IMG/VR virus record: IMGVR_UViG_3300031963_000148
Coordinates: 1 to 61,832 of that record
Reading direction: 5' to 3' (one strand)
Length of the DNA: 61,832 nt
DNA from: a virus
The notes beneath the pieces were generated by a model. That model had not been told where the DNA came from, searched no databases, and worked only from the letters and a program-made list of their open reading frames with translations. Shown one piece after another: positions 53,801 to 61,832 of the stretch; within the stretch, counting starts at the first letter, position 1; each line of letters starts with the position of its first letter. The position numbers were made by a program, and so were the translations under genes.

Positions 53801-55511
53801 CGGGGATATAACTACAGTAAATTCATATGAACAATTCGATTATTGTGAAGTAGATGCCGTTGATGACGATGTTCGTTCTACAGATATTATTGATATTAGA
53901 CCTAGAGTTTCTTCAATAGAAGTTACTGCCGGTTCAAGATCTCCTTTTGAATTTTTTGGTAGAAACTTTACTTCAGCAGGAAATTCTGCACCTAATATTT
54001 TAGCTTCAGATGAGTCTATTATCTTAACATATTCCTTCTATTTACCTAGAATAGATAAAATTTTGTTGGATAAAACTGGTTTATTTTACATTAAGTACGG
54101 TATTTCTGCAGAAATACCACAGGTTCCACTCACAAATGATGATGCTATAGAACTAGCAACTGTATATCTCCCCCCATATCTTTGCAATATTGATGATGCT
54201 GAGATTGAAATTAAAGAGCACAGAAGATATACTATGGCAGATATTGGCAGACTTGAAGATAGGATAGAAAACTTAGAATACTACACTTCTCTCTCTGCTT
54301 TAGAAATTGATACTTCTAATTTCACTGTAACTGATGAAAATGGACTGAATCGTTTTAAATCTGGATTTTTTGTCGATAATTTTTCTACAACAATTGCACA
54401 AAATAAATCAACTACTGTTAAAAATAGTATTGATACCCAAAATTTAGAACTAAGACCAACCCACTATACAACATCATTAGATTTACAATTAGGAACAACC
54501 TCTAAAATAAGTCTATCAAGAAATTCTGGACCATTAAGACCAAACGCAGATTCTAGAGTTGATAGATCATTGATAGGAAGTGGAGTAAGAAGAACTGGCC
54601 AACTTATTACTTTAGACTACAATGAAGTAAGATTAATTAATCAACCATATGCAACTAGATCTGTTAATGTCAATCCATTTGCAGAAGAGTTCTATACAGG
54701 AACTATAGAACTATATCCATCATCTGATGTTTGGGTCGATCAGGTAAGAGTAAAACCAAACACTGTAGAAATTGGAGATGCATTTACTGAGACAAGTTTA
54801 CAAACAAGAACTACTCAAAATGATCAACAGACAGGTTTAGCGCCAGTGACATGGAATTCTCATGAAACTTGGTCTCCACCTACAACAAATGCACCAAAAG
54901 CAGAAACTAAACCCACTGCAACAACCACTTCAACACCTAATGCAGCTCAAACTGCCGCTAGTTCTGCTCCACCAAAAACTGTTCCAAAAGTTAATAAACC
55001 TAAAGTATCAAGTCCAGGTGTTTCAGCTTGCGCTCTTCCTTCAAAACTTAAAGGTGGTATCAACGCCAACATGGGTGGCGGTGGCGGCGGTGGTGGAATG
55101 GGCGGTGGCGGCGGTGGTGGAATGGGCGGTGGTGGAATGGGCATGGGTTCACACTCCGTTGCTCCAAGAATACCAAAAGATGGGGCAAATAGTTCTTTTG
55201 TAATGCCACCGATGAAAACATTGCCAGCAACCAGACCAGAAGATAGAACTAAAAAAGAAGGTCAACTAATAAAAGACAATAACAAATATGTTAAGCAGGT
55301 CCTTAAAGGTAAAATGGGAACTGTTGATAAACTCTTAGATATTAGGACAGGTCAGGTAAAACGAGATGACAAGGGTAAACCAAGAATTAAAGATCCAAAT
55401 ATCTTAAGTAAACCCACAAATAATACAGGCTCTATTATGGGGGCAGGTATGGGTCAAAATAGGGCTCCAAAAATACCAGGAACTAATTTAAGGATGGGAA
55501 AACGTTCTTAA
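50844..55511 (+). CDS. large virion protein with DUF4815 N-terminal domain and Gly-rich tail
   Basis: 1555 residues. The start (YYDDYDRDKNFFRVLFKPGF, PVQARELTTLQSMLQNQIEQ, FGNHFFKEGSVVIPGN) is the DUF4815 domain of phage tail/baseplate proteins. A long beta-rich middle follows, then a helical stretch near 1130-1160 (RLEDRIENLEYYTSLSALEI). Residues about 1345-1380 are Thr/Pro/Ala-rich and 1410-1435 a Gly-Met tract. The C-terminal 110 residues are basic. It takes the gp9-gp12 position of T4, so a baseplate or fibre-attachment role is likely. Confidence 0.75.
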   Translation: MAQELNLNISPYYDDYDRDKNFFRVLFKPGFPVQARELTTLQSMLQNQIEQFGNHFFKEGSVVIPGNLTYKNDLNAVILENQFQGKPSSYYLDTLIGSEIKGQTSGVTATIQAFLPQGSGVENTTLYVKYLASGTGNEQLTFLNGETLLVNDDDTIVVDKQSLESAGEDNDDDIKELSLLRGQSFATTITGKSTFKGSAVYLEEGVYFIRGFFVTVPTSVLYLSPYSATPSAKVGLRIFERIVDSFDDETLNDNSQGFNNFAAPGADRLSIFAKLDQIPLDATDLDNFVVLMEIEDGVLRKFNKKPEYNVFAQELARRTYDESGDYYVNSPVITARETLNNLKGNNGIFTEEQLTYDNNQPSEDLGTYSISPTKAYVKGFEIESISPGFFDFQKPRTTKTLADQSVNYTTGYSLSLNRVYGSPIIGFGTSYYVTLRDSRVGTSSLVPAGNEIGVARVYDFALESGSYTTSSPQENVWDISLYDIQTYTNLTLNTPITLNTPTHIKGRQSGASGFLRYPVSAGVALTVYDVQGAFSLGEKLIFDGVDNNRIVKKTRQYSMSDVESLYGIVGTAFTFSADTIQSVSVPIGQVTIGARSGNISVVTSVENFFTGVVTTGNLVAFTNPGVSTVTFASVESVSGKTLTISGVTTVHGICDGALPTSSINPTDFRILSTPVPTSSDNTLYTVLPKRNLESVDLNETNLTIKKQYDVTIVLGSTEIISAGANETFLPYDEERYTLITEDGNTQPLSSNNLVFSNGSLSLQIKGLSGSGRAKLITTLRKINIKSKIKTKNRANVLIVNKSSLPSSGIGGTTLNDGLVYGNYPYGTRVQDEEICLLEPEVTRVYGIFESNDINDPDLPSLVLTSLSGPTNRVGDLLIGEEFVGRTSKAIGLYSEKINDLKIGFVYVNSNKFIEGEEIVFKESGITANISLVDVGDRDVTSLFLLDTNQKSTIYDYSKIIKQSKAKTLSRKLKIVYESASFLPSDTGDITTVNSYEQFDYCEVDAVDDDVRSTDIIDIRPRVSSIEVTAGSRSPFEFFGRNFTSAGNSAPNILASDESIILTYSFYLPRIDKILLDKTGLFYIKYGISAEIPQVPLTNDDAIELATVYLPPYLCNIDDAEIEIKEHRRYTMADIGRLEDRIENLEYYTSLSALEIDTSNFTVTDENGLNRFKSGFFVDNFSTTIAQNKSTTVKNSIDTQNLELRPTHYTTSLDLQLGTTSKISLSRNSGPLRPNADSRVDRSLIGSGVRRTGQLITLDYNEVRLINQPYATRSVNVNPFAEEFYTGTIELYPSSDVWVDQVRVKPNTVEIGDAFTETSLQTRTTQNDQQTGLAPVTWNSHETWSPPTTNAPKAETKPTATTTSTPNAAQTAASSAPPKTVPKVNKPKVSSPGVSACALPSKLKGGINANMGGGGGGGGMGGGGGGGMGGGGMGMGSHSVAPRIPKDGANSSFVMPPMKTLPATRPEDRTKKEGQLIKDNNKYVKQVLKGKMGTVDKLLDIRTGQVKRDDKGKPRIKDPNILSKPTNNTGSIMGAGMGQNRAPKIPGTNLRMGKRS
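55071..55147 (+). repeat. Gly-rich GGN microsatellite (coding)
   Basis: Runs of GGT/GGC codons broken by ATG, giving G(8)MG-like blocks in the protein. The same pattern recurs, much longer, in the next gene. Confidence 0.85.
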
Positions 55512-55524
55512 CATTGATGCAGTT

Positions 55525-55554
55525 TTGTCCTAAATAATAACTTAGATAGGACAA
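55525..55554 (+). promoter_or_regulatory. late promoter inside an inverted repeat
   Basis: CCTAAATA (55529-55536) is the late octamer; TTGTCCTA (55525-55532) and TAGGACAA (55547-55554) are exact 8-bp arms around it. Located 57 nt before the next ATG, which is preceded by AAGGA. The hairpin could lie in the promoter or in a leader. Confidence 0.5.
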
Positions 55555-55592
55555 TTCAATAAAAATATCAACAATATAAAATAAGGAAAAAA

Positions 55593-57296
55593 ATGACTAC
55601 TTTAGCTCCACCATCAATGACCGCACCAAAAGAACCGCAGTCAAAAACGGTATCTTTTGGCGATAGAGTTCTAGCATCTAAAGTATTACCTTATATGAGG
55701 TCTAGAAACATTGAATTTACTGCAAAAAGGATGAAACCTCTTACTAGAGTTTATCCTTTTTTTGGTGGAGTTGATGTTAGCAAATTTGTTGTTCCAAAAC
55801 TAATTGAGATTAGAATGACATCTGGAGTTTTCCAGGTCGGAGAAACTGTTGTTGGTTCTTTTGATAATCCACAATTACCAAGTTGCAGATTTAGAGTTGC
55901 TGTACAAAATCATAAGTATGGCGATTATACAAATCCAGAAGATATTTTTGATATTAATCCATACAATCAAAATCAAACAATTCCTGTTAACTATTCAGCA
56001 ACTTCAACCATTTTGAATGTTGACACATATAGTTTATCCGATAAGGCGTCGGATTTTTTAGGTTATATTGCTGTTGGAATGAAACTTAGGGGGTCAACAA
56101 CCAAAGCGGAGGCAACAGTCACCGATTTAAGACTAGTGACAAATGATGATGGGGTTGTTATTGGATCATTTTTTATTCCAAACCCAAATGTAGATGCAAA
56201 TCCCACATTTGAAGCGGGTGTTAGAGCTTTCAGACTTACAAGTAGTAGAGTCAATTCTCTAGTTGTTGGAACTTTTACAACGGCAGCAGAAGAAAATTAT
56301 CATGCCGAAGGTAAAATAAATACCGTACAAGAAAATGTCATAGTCACTAGACCAGTTCGAGTAGAAACCAATATTACTCAAGTAATCAATGTCATAGGTG
56401 GACCTGGAAACGAAGATGTATTTATTGATTTCCCAATAGATTACCCAACACCAGTTCCAACACCGGGACCAGGACCAACACCAGGACCAACACCAGGACC
56501 AACACCAGGACCAACACCAACACCAACACCAACACCAACACCAACACCAACACCAACACCCAAACCAGCACCAACAACAATTTACTACAACTATGGCACA
56601 AAGCAACTTTATGATGGTGGTGCTGGTAGATTGAAAGAATTAGCTAAGGATGCAGGACTTTCTAAGAAGGAAATTAAAAATATTGATAAAGATATGAGCG
56701 CAAAGGCTCAAAATAGAATTGTTAACAAGATAAACAACAGTGATTTTGCATCGGCGGCAAATATACAAGTTGGAACTGGCAATATTAAGCATGGACAAAA
56801 AACAGTAACAAATCCAGGAAATAATTTGGCAAAAGTGGCAGTTGAAGGAAGTAGAGTTGGTGGAGGAACTGCAGGCCAAATGGGCGGCGGCGGTGGTGGC
56901 GGCGGCGGCGGTGGTGGCGGCGGTGGTGGCGGTAGTGCCCCAATGGGCGGTGGTGGCGGTGGCGCTCCCTCTGGCGGCGGTGGTGGCGGCGGTGGAATGG
57001 GTGGCGGCGGTGGTGGCGGCGGCGGCGGTGGTGGCGGCGGTGGTGGCGGCGGTGGTGGCGGTGGCGGTGGCGGCGGTGGTGGCGGCGGTGGTGGTGGTGG
57101 TGGAATGGGCGGCGGCGGTGGTGGCGGCGGTGGTGGCGGTGGCGGCGGCGGTGGTGGTGGTGGTGGAATGGGCGGCGGCGGTGGTGGCGGCGGTGGTGGC
57201 GGTGGCGGCGGCGGAAAAATGAGCGATATACGCCTTAAGAAGAATATTATTTCTATAAATAATGCATTACAAAGATTAATGAATATAAACTTTTAA
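55593..57296 (+). CDS. virion protein with Pro-Thr and poly-Gly tracts and an interrupted S74 chaperone domain
   Basis: 567 residues. Residues 1-285 form a folded domain ([40 protein letters not shown]). Residues about 286-327 are a (PTPGP/TP)n linker; about 328-425 a Lys/Asn-rich domain; about 430-540 almost pure Gly with a few Met, Ser and Ala. The end [19 protein letters not shown] is the start of a peptidase-S74 intramolecular chaperone domain (Ser of SDIRLK is the cleavage residue). A TAA stops it there and the rest of the domain continues in the same frame in the next gene. Fibre or adhesin role likely. Confidence 0.75.
   Translation: MTTLAPPSMTAPKEPQSKTVSFGDRVLASKVLPYMRSRNIEFTAKRMKPLTRVYPFFGGVDVSKFVVPKLIEIRMTSGVFQVGETVVGSFDNPQLPSCRFRVAVQNHKYGDYTNPEDIFDINPYNQNQTIPVNYSATSTILNVDTYSLSDKASDFLGYIAVGMKLRGSTTKAEATVTDLRLVTNDDGVVIGSFFIPNPNVDANPTFEAGVRAFRLTSSRVNSLVVGTFTTAAEENYHAEGKINTVQENVIVTRPVRVETNITQVINVIGGPGNEDVFIDFPIDYPTPVPTPGPGPTPGPTPGPTPGPTPTPTPTPTPTPTPTPKPAPTTIYYNYGTKQLYDGGAGRLKELAKDAGLSKKEIKNIDKDMSAKAQNRIVNKINNSDFASAANIQVGTGNIKHGQKTVTNPGNNLAKVAVEGSRVGGGTAGQMGGGGGGGGGGGGGGGGGSAPMGGGGGGAPSGGGGGGGGMGGGGGGGGGGGGGGGGGGGGGGGGGGGGGGGGGGGMGGGGGGGGGGGGGGGGGGGGMGGGGGGGGGGGGGGGKMSDIRLKKNIISINNALQRLMNINF
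56443..56574 (+). repeat. Pro-Thr coding tandem repeat
   Basis: Units CCAACACCAGGA and CCAACA repeated without interruption, encoding TPGP and TP units. A stiff, extended linker in the protein. Confidence 0.85.
56882..57214 (+). repeat. poly-Gly GGN tract (coding)
   Basis: About 330 bp of GGC/GGT codons with scattered ATG, one of the longest low-complexity tracts I can see here. GC-rich island in an AT-rich region. Codons alternate GGC and GGT, which limits slippage to 3-bp units. Confidence 0.9.
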
Positions 57297-57299
57297 AAA

Positions 57300-57554
57300 A
57301 TGAAATATCTTGATAGATTATCAAATATAAATGGAAAATATTATGAGTGGAACGATAAAATGAAAGATTTGAGTGGAAAAAGTGGATTTGACTATGGAGT
57401 AATAGCTCAGGAAATTCAAAGAGAATTTCCTGAGATGGTAATGGTGGATGACTCTGGATATTTTTCCGTGGACTATATACAGTTAATCCCGGTTTTAATA
57501 GAAGCTGTTAAAGAGTTAAAATTAGAAATAGATCTATTAAAGGAAAATAAATAG
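57300..57554 (+). CDS. C-terminal part of the S74 chaperone domain, separate frame segment
   Basis: 84 residues: KYLDRLSNINGKYYEWNDKM, GFDYGVIAQEIQREFPEMVM, GYFSVDYIQLIPVLIEAVKE, LKLEIDLL. This is the body of the peptidase-S74 (intramolecular chaperone) domain that trimerises fibre ends. It starts 3 nt after the TAA of the previous gene and in the same frame. Its LDRLSNIN repeats the LQRLMNIN that ends the previous gene. It may be translated on its own, by readthrough, or be half of a broken gene. Confidence 0.75.
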   Translation: MKYLDRLSNINGKYYEWNDKMKDLSGKSGFDYGVIAQEIQREFPEMVMVDDSGYFSVDYIQLIPVLIEAVKELKLEIDLLKENK

Positions 57555-57571
57555 TAAAAAGTCTCAATAAA

Positions 57572-60079
57572 ATGAAAGTTGTAAATCCATTAGCTCAATC
57601 CTTTTATATTGATAACGACTCTGGAGTTTTTATAACTTCGGTAGATTTATATTTTTCAGCAAAAGATAAGTCTTTGCCAGTAGCAGTTCAACTGAGACCA
57701 ATGGAATTGGGAGTTCCTACCCCAAAAGTATATCCATTCAGTGAGGTTGTATTAAATCCAAAACAAATACAAGTATCGGATGATGCATCTTTACCGACGA
57801 GGGTTGTTTTTCCATCTCCAGTATACTTAAGTGGTAAAAAATTTCATGCCATAGTTGTTATGGCAAACTTACCAACATATAGTCTTTGGGTTTCTAGATT
57901 AAATGAAGTAGATGTTACCACACTTGCTGGGTTAGAATCAAAGCAATTATTGGTAACAAAGCAACCACTATCTGGTGGATTATTTAAATCTCAAAATGGA
58001 GAAACTTGGACAGAAAGTGGATTTGAAGATTTAAAGTTTACACTTTACAGAGCAAACTTTACATCTTCTTTTGGTGATTTTAATTTTTATAATCCAGATT
58101 TAACCGTAGCGAATAATCAGATTGCAGAATTAGTACCCAATCCCTTAGAATTTAATTCTAAGAGAATTCGTGTTGGTTTAGGTACAACAATTCAAGACAA
58201 TATTTTAAAATTAGGAAATACAATAGTACAGCAGGGAAGTAATGCTTCTGGCAATTATGTTGATTCTGCGGGTATTGCTACAGGTAGTTTAACAATCGTA
58301 AATCCCGGAATAGGATACACACCATCATCGGGTAGTCTAACATATACGGGAATAGCATTAACCAGTATCACCGGTGAGGGTAAGAATGGGACAGTTGATG
58401 TAACAATTACTGATGGGGTTGCAGTAGCAGCAACAATAAACAGTGGCGGAACTGGTTATAGTGATGGAGATATTGTCACAATATCGCAGTTAGGTAATGA
58501 TGATATTGGTATTAATTTACTAATGTCTGTACAAAATCTTTTTGGAATAAATGAATTAATTTTAGATAATGTTCAGGGAGACTTTGTAACTGGAATTGGA
58601 AATACTCTACAGTATATCAATAGTTCAGGTATCCGAACAGATATAAATGGCGGAGGTGTTTTGATTGTAGATGGAGAAATTGATACTGAAACTGATGGAT
58701 TGCATATAAAGGTAAACCACAGGAACCATGCAATGCACGCCGAAGAAAATAATGTCGTAATAAGAGATGTATTGCCGGATATCAAACCAGTTAAGTTAAC
58801 TCAAAATTATAGTGCATCATCAACGGGAAATATTGTTGTTGATTCTGTAGCAAAATTTGATACATTTGAAAACGTAGGAATTAGTAGCACTAATCCGGGT
58901 TATATACGAATTGGTAGAGAAATTATTGCATATCAGGGGATTTCAGGAAACACTCTTACAGGAATAACAAGACAAATAGATCAAACTAGAAATTTCACAT
59001 ATTCTGCAGGAGCTCCCGTTTATAAGTATGAACTCAATGGAATTTCTTTAAGAAGAATCAATAAAACACATACTCTACAGGATTCTACAATTACAGATTC
59101 CATAGACTTTGATTATTATCATATTAAAGTTGACACTTCATCGGGAGGAAATACGAGTCCATTACCTCAAGGACAAGTAGATAGAAGTGTTGGTACATCC
59201 TTTCCAAAGTTATACATTAATGAAACAAAAATAACCGGTGGAGATAAAATTACAGCGACTCAAAATATACAATTTGAATCAGCAAAACCAGTTATTCAGA
59301 CATTAACACTCAACGGAACTGATATTTCTGCAAGAGTAAGAACTGTATCTGGAACAAGTGTAGATGGTTTGGAATTTTCTTTTTATGATCAGGGATTTGA
59401 CGAAATAAACTTAAATAAAACTAACTATTTTGAATCTCCAAGATTGATATGCTCAAAAGAAAATGAGCAGCAATTTTTATCATCCAATAATGAATTCTTT
59501 GGCAATAAATCATTAACAGTGAACATGTTTTTGGAAACTACTAATAGGTTTATTTCGCCGGTAGTTGACTTAGATAGGGCATCGATGATTTTTGTTACCA
59601 ACAGAATTAATAATCCCATCCAAAATTATGCCGCAGATGATAGAGTTTCCACTTTAAAAGATGACCCATCATCCTTTGTTTATGCAACAAACCCAATACA
59701 ATTAGAAATTCCAGCAACCTCTATAAAGGTAATTGTAGCTGCATATATTAATGAATATAGTGATTTAAGATGCTTATATGCAATAAAAAATGATCCAAAT
59801 CAAGAATTGATTTACTATCCTTTCCCTGGTTATTCGAATGAATCCAGTGCAGATGACCCAGATTTGTATAGAGCATTAAGTGATGGAACTTCCGATAATA
59901 AGATAGAAAAAAGTAAATCTTTAGCATTCAAAAGTAATGAACTGTCTTTTACAGATCATGAATTTACTATTTCAAATCTTCCAGCATTTAAATATCTTAG
60001 TATTAAATTAATTGGTGCGGGAACAAATCAGGCGTATCCACCAAGATTAAAAGACTTAAGAGTTATTTGTTTAGCATGA
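57572..60079 (+). CDS. large virion structural protein
   Basis: 835 residues. NPLAQSFYIDNDSGVFITSV, DLYFSAKDKSLPVAVQLRP, TPKVYPFSEVVLNPKQIQV and SGGLFKSQNGETWTESGFED are a domain I know as the C-terminal continuation of DUF4815-type proteins in other cyanophages, so the two parts seem to be separate genes here. Contains two IxxxGxGY-type repeats (SLTIVNPGIGYTPSSG, ATINSGGTGYSDGD). Baseplate or fibre role. Next gene starts 1 nt after its stop. Confidence 0.7.
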   Translation: MKVVNPLAQSFYIDNDSGVFITSVDLYFSAKDKSLPVAVQLRPMELGVPTPKVYPFSEVVLNPKQIQVSDDASLPTRVVFPSPVYLSGKKFHAIVVMANLPTYSLWVSRLNEVDVTTLAGLESKQLLVTKQPLSGGLFKSQNGETWTESGFEDLKFTLYRANFTSSFGDFNFYNPDLTVANNQIAELVPNPLEFNSKRIRVGLGTTIQDNILKLGNTIVQQGSNASGNYVDSAGIATGSLTIVNPGIGYTPSSGSLTYTGIALTSITGEGKNGTVDVTITDGVAVAATINSGGTGYSDGDIVTISQLGNDDIGINLLMSVQNLFGINELILDNVQGDFVTGIGNTLQYINSSGIRTDINGGGVLIVDGEIDTETDGLHIKVNHRNHAMHAEENNVVIRDVLPDIKPVKLTQNYSASSTGNIVVDSVAKFDTFENVGISSTNPGYIRIGREIIAYQGISGNTLTGITRQIDQTRNFTYSAGAPVYKYELNGISLRRINKTHTLQDSTITDSIDFDYYHIKVDTSSGGNTSPLPQGQVDRSVGTSFPKLYINETKITGGDKITATQNIQFESAKPVIQTLTLNGTDISARVRTVSGTSVDGLEFSFYDQGFDEINLNKTNYFESPRLICSKENEQQFLSSNNEFFGNKSLTVNMFLETTNRFISPVVDLDRASMIFVTNRINNPIQNYAADDRVSTLKDDPSSFVYATNPIQLEIPATSIKVIVAAYINEYSDLRCLYAIKNDPNQELIYYPFPGYSNESSADDPDLYRALSDGTSDNKIEKSKSLAFKSNELSFTDHEFTISNLPAFKYLSIKLIGAGTNQAYPPRLKDLRVICLA

Positions 60080-60080
60080 T

Positions 60081-60308
60081 ATGGATTACATAAAAGTAAA
60101 GGATCATAACAATTTAATAAGGGATCCAAACAGCCAAGCTATTTTAAATTTAGATATGAATGAATATAATAACTACATGAAATTAAAAAAGATAAAAGAA
60201 AATGAATCAAATAGAGTAAAAAAATTAGAAAATGATGTTGGAGATATAAAAAATGATTTAGATGATATCAAAAATTTACTTAGGAGTTTGATTGATGGAT
60301 CCAAATAA
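60081..60308 (+). CDS. small coiled-coil virion-module protein
   Basis: 75 residues: MDYIKVKDHNNLIRDPNSQA, ILNLDMNEYNNYMKLKK, then a heptad helix (LENDVGDIKNDLDDIKNLLR). I know this plan (VRDxxSxAIxNxD then coiled coil) just before gp13 in cyanophages, function unknown. The next gene begins in its last 14 nt. Confidence 0.7.
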   Translation: MDYIKVKDHNNLIRDPNSQAILNLDMNEYNNYMKLKKIKENESNRVKKLENDVGDIKNDLDDIKNLLRSLIDGSK

Positions 60309-60462
60309 AATAGTTTTAGACGATATTAACAAGATGTTTGAATATGAAAAGTTGGCAAGGGATATTGATACTATTCAAGATTTAGAAACCCTAAGACAAT
60401 ACTCAAAAGCGTACATAAAATTATATTTGAAACAACAAGAAGTTGTATCTAAGTGGGGTTAA
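60295..60462 (+). CDS. small helical protein before gp13
   Basis: 55 residues, MDPNKIVLDDINKMFEYEKL at the start, TLRQYSKAYIKLYLKQQEVV helix. Conserved position between the coiled-coil gene and gp13. Function unknown. Confidence 0.6.
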   Translation: MDPNKIVLDDINKMFEYEKLARDIDTIQDLETLRQYSKAYIKLYLKQQEVVSKWG

Positions 60463-60468
60463 GACATT

Positions 60469-60476
60469 CATAAATA
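60469..60476 (+). promoter_or_regulatory. T4-type late promoter
   Basis: CATAAATA, 18 nt before gp13, immediately after the previous gene. Confidence 0.6.
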
Positions 60477-60494
60477 TTTAAAAAAGATTGAATA

Positions 60495-61349
60495 ATGGCG
60501 CAACCATCTACCAGACAAGAATTGATAGATTATTGTAAAAGAAAACTGGGAGCGCCAGTTTTAGAGATTAATGTTGCTGATGAGCAAATTGAAGATTTAG
60601 TTGATGATGCAATTCAGTTTTTTCAAGAAAGACATTTTGATGGAGTATATCCAACTTTTTACAAATACAAATTAACTCAAAATGACATAGATAGAGGAAG
60701 GGCAGGTCACTCTGGTGGAATAGAAAATGGTGTTGGTATAGCAAGCACTAGTGTAACAACAAATATTTCGGGAACTTCAGCAACTTTCAATTATTATGAA
60801 AATAGCAATTATCTTCAAGTTCCACCCAATGTAATTGGTATTAATAAAATTTTTACTTTTGATGGTGCAAACACTATAACTAACAATATGTTTAGTGTGA
60901 AATATCAATTATTTTTAAACGATGTTTATTATTGGGGTGCAGTTGAGTTATTAAGTTATGCAATGGTTAAAACTTACTTGGAAGACTTGGATTTTTTACT
61001 AAACACTCAGAAGCAAATAAGATTCAACAAAAGGCAAGATAGATTATATTTAGATATTGATTGGTCATCGGTTAGAGAAGGTGAGTTTATCATTATTGAT
61101 TGTTACTCAACTTTAGATCCAAATGATTATTCAAGAGTTTGGAATGATTCTTTCTTAAAACCATACCTAACCTCATTAATTAAAAAACAGTGGGGTCAAA
61201 ATATGATGAAATTTACTGGCGTTAAGCTCCCAGGTGGAGTCGAATTGAATGGAAGACAGATGTATGAAGATGCCCAAAGAGAAATTGATATTTTGATGGA
61301 AAAAATGTCGAATACATACGAACTTCCCCCATTTGATATGATTGGATAA
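60495..61349 (+). CDS. 13: neck protein gp13
   Basis: 284 residues (T4 gp13: 309). TRQELIDYCKRKLGAPVLEI, NVADEQIEDLVDDAIQFFQE, RHFDGVYPTFYKYKLTQND and the C-terminal PYLTSLIKKQWGQNMMKFTG, VKLPGGVELNGRQMYEDAQR are typical of gp13, which with gp14 seals the filled head and forms the tail-binding neck. The insert near 75-110 is Ser/Thr-rich. Late promoter upstream; gp14 starts 3 nt after. Confidence 0.92.
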   Translation: MAQPSTRQELIDYCKRKLGAPVLEINVADEQIEDLVDDAIQFFQERHFDGVYPTFYKYKLTQNDIDRGRAGHSGGIENGVGIASTSVTTNISGTSATFNYYENSNYLQVPPNVIGINKIFTFDGANTITNNMFSVKYQLFLNDVYYWGAVELLSYAMVKTYLEDLDFLLNTQKQIRFNKRQDRLYLDIDWSSVREGEFIIIDCYSTLDPNDYSRVWNDSFLKPYLTSLIKKQWGQNMMKFTGVKLPGGVELNGRQMYEDAQREIDILMEKMSNTYELPPFDMIG

Positions 61350-61352
61350 GAT

Positions 61353-61832
61353 ATGTTAAACCCATTTTTTCAACAAGGCTCAAAATCGGAGCAAGGACTT
61401 ATTCAAGATTTGATTAACGAACAACTTAGAATGTATGGAATTGACGTTCACTATATTCCAAGAAGTTTTATCACAGAAAAAACTGTCATTAGAGAAGTTA
61501 TAGAATCAGAATTTAATAATGCATATCCAATAGAGGCTTACATAGACAACTATGAAGGATATGGTGATAATACGACTATTCTTTCAAAGTTTGGAATTCA
61601 ATCTCTAAACGAGATTAATTTAATTATATCTAGAGAAAGATTTAAAAACTATATTTCGCCACTTATTCAAAACCAAACAAATATCAAATTATCATCAAGA
61701 CCAAAAGAGGGTGATTTAATTTATTTTCCTCTTGGTAATAGATTATTTGAAATTAAATTTGTAGAGCACGAAAAACCATTTTATCAACTTCAAGGTCTTT
61801 ATACATATCAACTTAAGTGCGAACTGTTTAGA
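61353..61832 (+). CDS. 14: neck protein gp14 (3' cut by window edge)
   Basis: 160 visible residues, about 60 percent of the usual length (T4 gp14: 256). MLNPFFQQGSKSEQGLIQDL, INEQLRMYGIDVHYIPRSFI, TEKTVIREVIESEFNNAYPI, YIDNYEGYGDNTTILSKFGI are characteristic of gp14. It partners gp13 in the neck. The frame is open to the right edge. Confidence 0.92.
   Translation, partial: MLNPFFQQGSKSEQGLIQDLINEQLRMYGIDVHYIPRSFITEKTVIREVIESEFNNAYPIEAYIDNYEGYGDNTTILSKFGIQSLNEINLIISRERFKNYISPLIQNQTNIKLSSRPKEGDLIYFPLGNRLFEIKFVEHEKPFYQLQGLYTYQLKCELFR

Noticed and set aside
54862-55203. Leu/Gln-rich plus-strand frame overlapping the end of the DUF4815 gene
   Set aside because: It is the shifted reading of the Thr/Pro/Ala and Gly tracts and has no start context.
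56842-57222. Ala/Val-rich open frame over the poly-Gly tract
   Set aside because: A pure frame shift of the GGN repeat; the Gly frame continues into a recognisable S74 domain.
1-61832. tRNA genes, photosynthesis genes (psbA, psbD, hli) and other usual cyanophage metabolic genes
   Set aside because: Looked for by eye (T-loop motif GGTTCGAATCC; D1/D2 and HLIP motifs) and not found in this window; they may lie elsewhere in the genome.

Overview
The window looks like part of the genome of a T4-like myovirus infecting a cyanobacterium (a cyanomyophage). Three things point there: a T4-order virion block (gp25, gp6, a giant protein in the gp7 position, gp8, further baseplate/fibre proteins, gp13, gp14), T4-type late promoters (NNTAAATA) in front of those genes, and dozens of very small overlapping genes of kinds I associate with Synechococcus/Prochlorococcus myophages. 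All supported genes are on the plus strand. I see no tRNA, rRNA, CRISPR array or insertion sequence.

Layout. 0-14 kb: a run of about fifty small genes, mostly joined by ATGA/TAATG overlaps, with a few recognisable products: the end of a SET-domain protein, an HNH nuclease, a GIY-YIG-type nuclease with NUMOD3-like repeats, an RlpA-like cell-wall protein, an exported protein, a 2OG-Fe(II) oxygenase and an AbrB-tailed protein. Transcription appears to come from sparse sigma70-like promoters. 14-17 kb: small membrane proteins, including one with an SPFH-type helical segment. 17-19 kb: late genes, two of which begin with the MKTFxxF capsid-targeting signature of T4 internal head proteins. 19-29.5 kb: an SF2 helicase, a Dam-like methylase, a ligase-fold protein with a KxDG motif, a MutH/Sau3AI-like protein and many small conserved genes.

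The clearest unexplained feature is a 30-bp element present 14 times between 14.2 and 29.4 kb. It lies directly after stop codons and in front of genes. In 7 copies it supplies an in-frame ATG.

28.8-29.2 kb is the only long gene-free stretch. It holds a strong terminator, clustered cyanobacterial-type DnaA-box-like sequences and an exact 18-bp direct repeat, so it is an origin candidate. 29.2-31.7 kb is a transition zone with several good sigma70-like promoters, two of them overlapped by palindromes, leading to a glycosyltransferase-like gene and a small basic protein.

31.7-61.8 kb is the virion module: baseplate wedge proteins, a 4122-residue structural protein, fibre-like proteins with extreme Gly and Pro-Thr tracts, a peptidase-S74-type chaperone domain interrupted by one in-frame stop, and the neck proteins gp13 and gp14 (gp14 cut by the right edge).

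How it fits together: the left part looks like early/middle host-takeover and nucleic-acid genes read from sigma70-like promoters and possibly through the repeated element; the right part is late morphogenesis read from NNTAAATA promoters. All assignments rest on reading motifs by eye and on knowledge of the families; no database search was possible.
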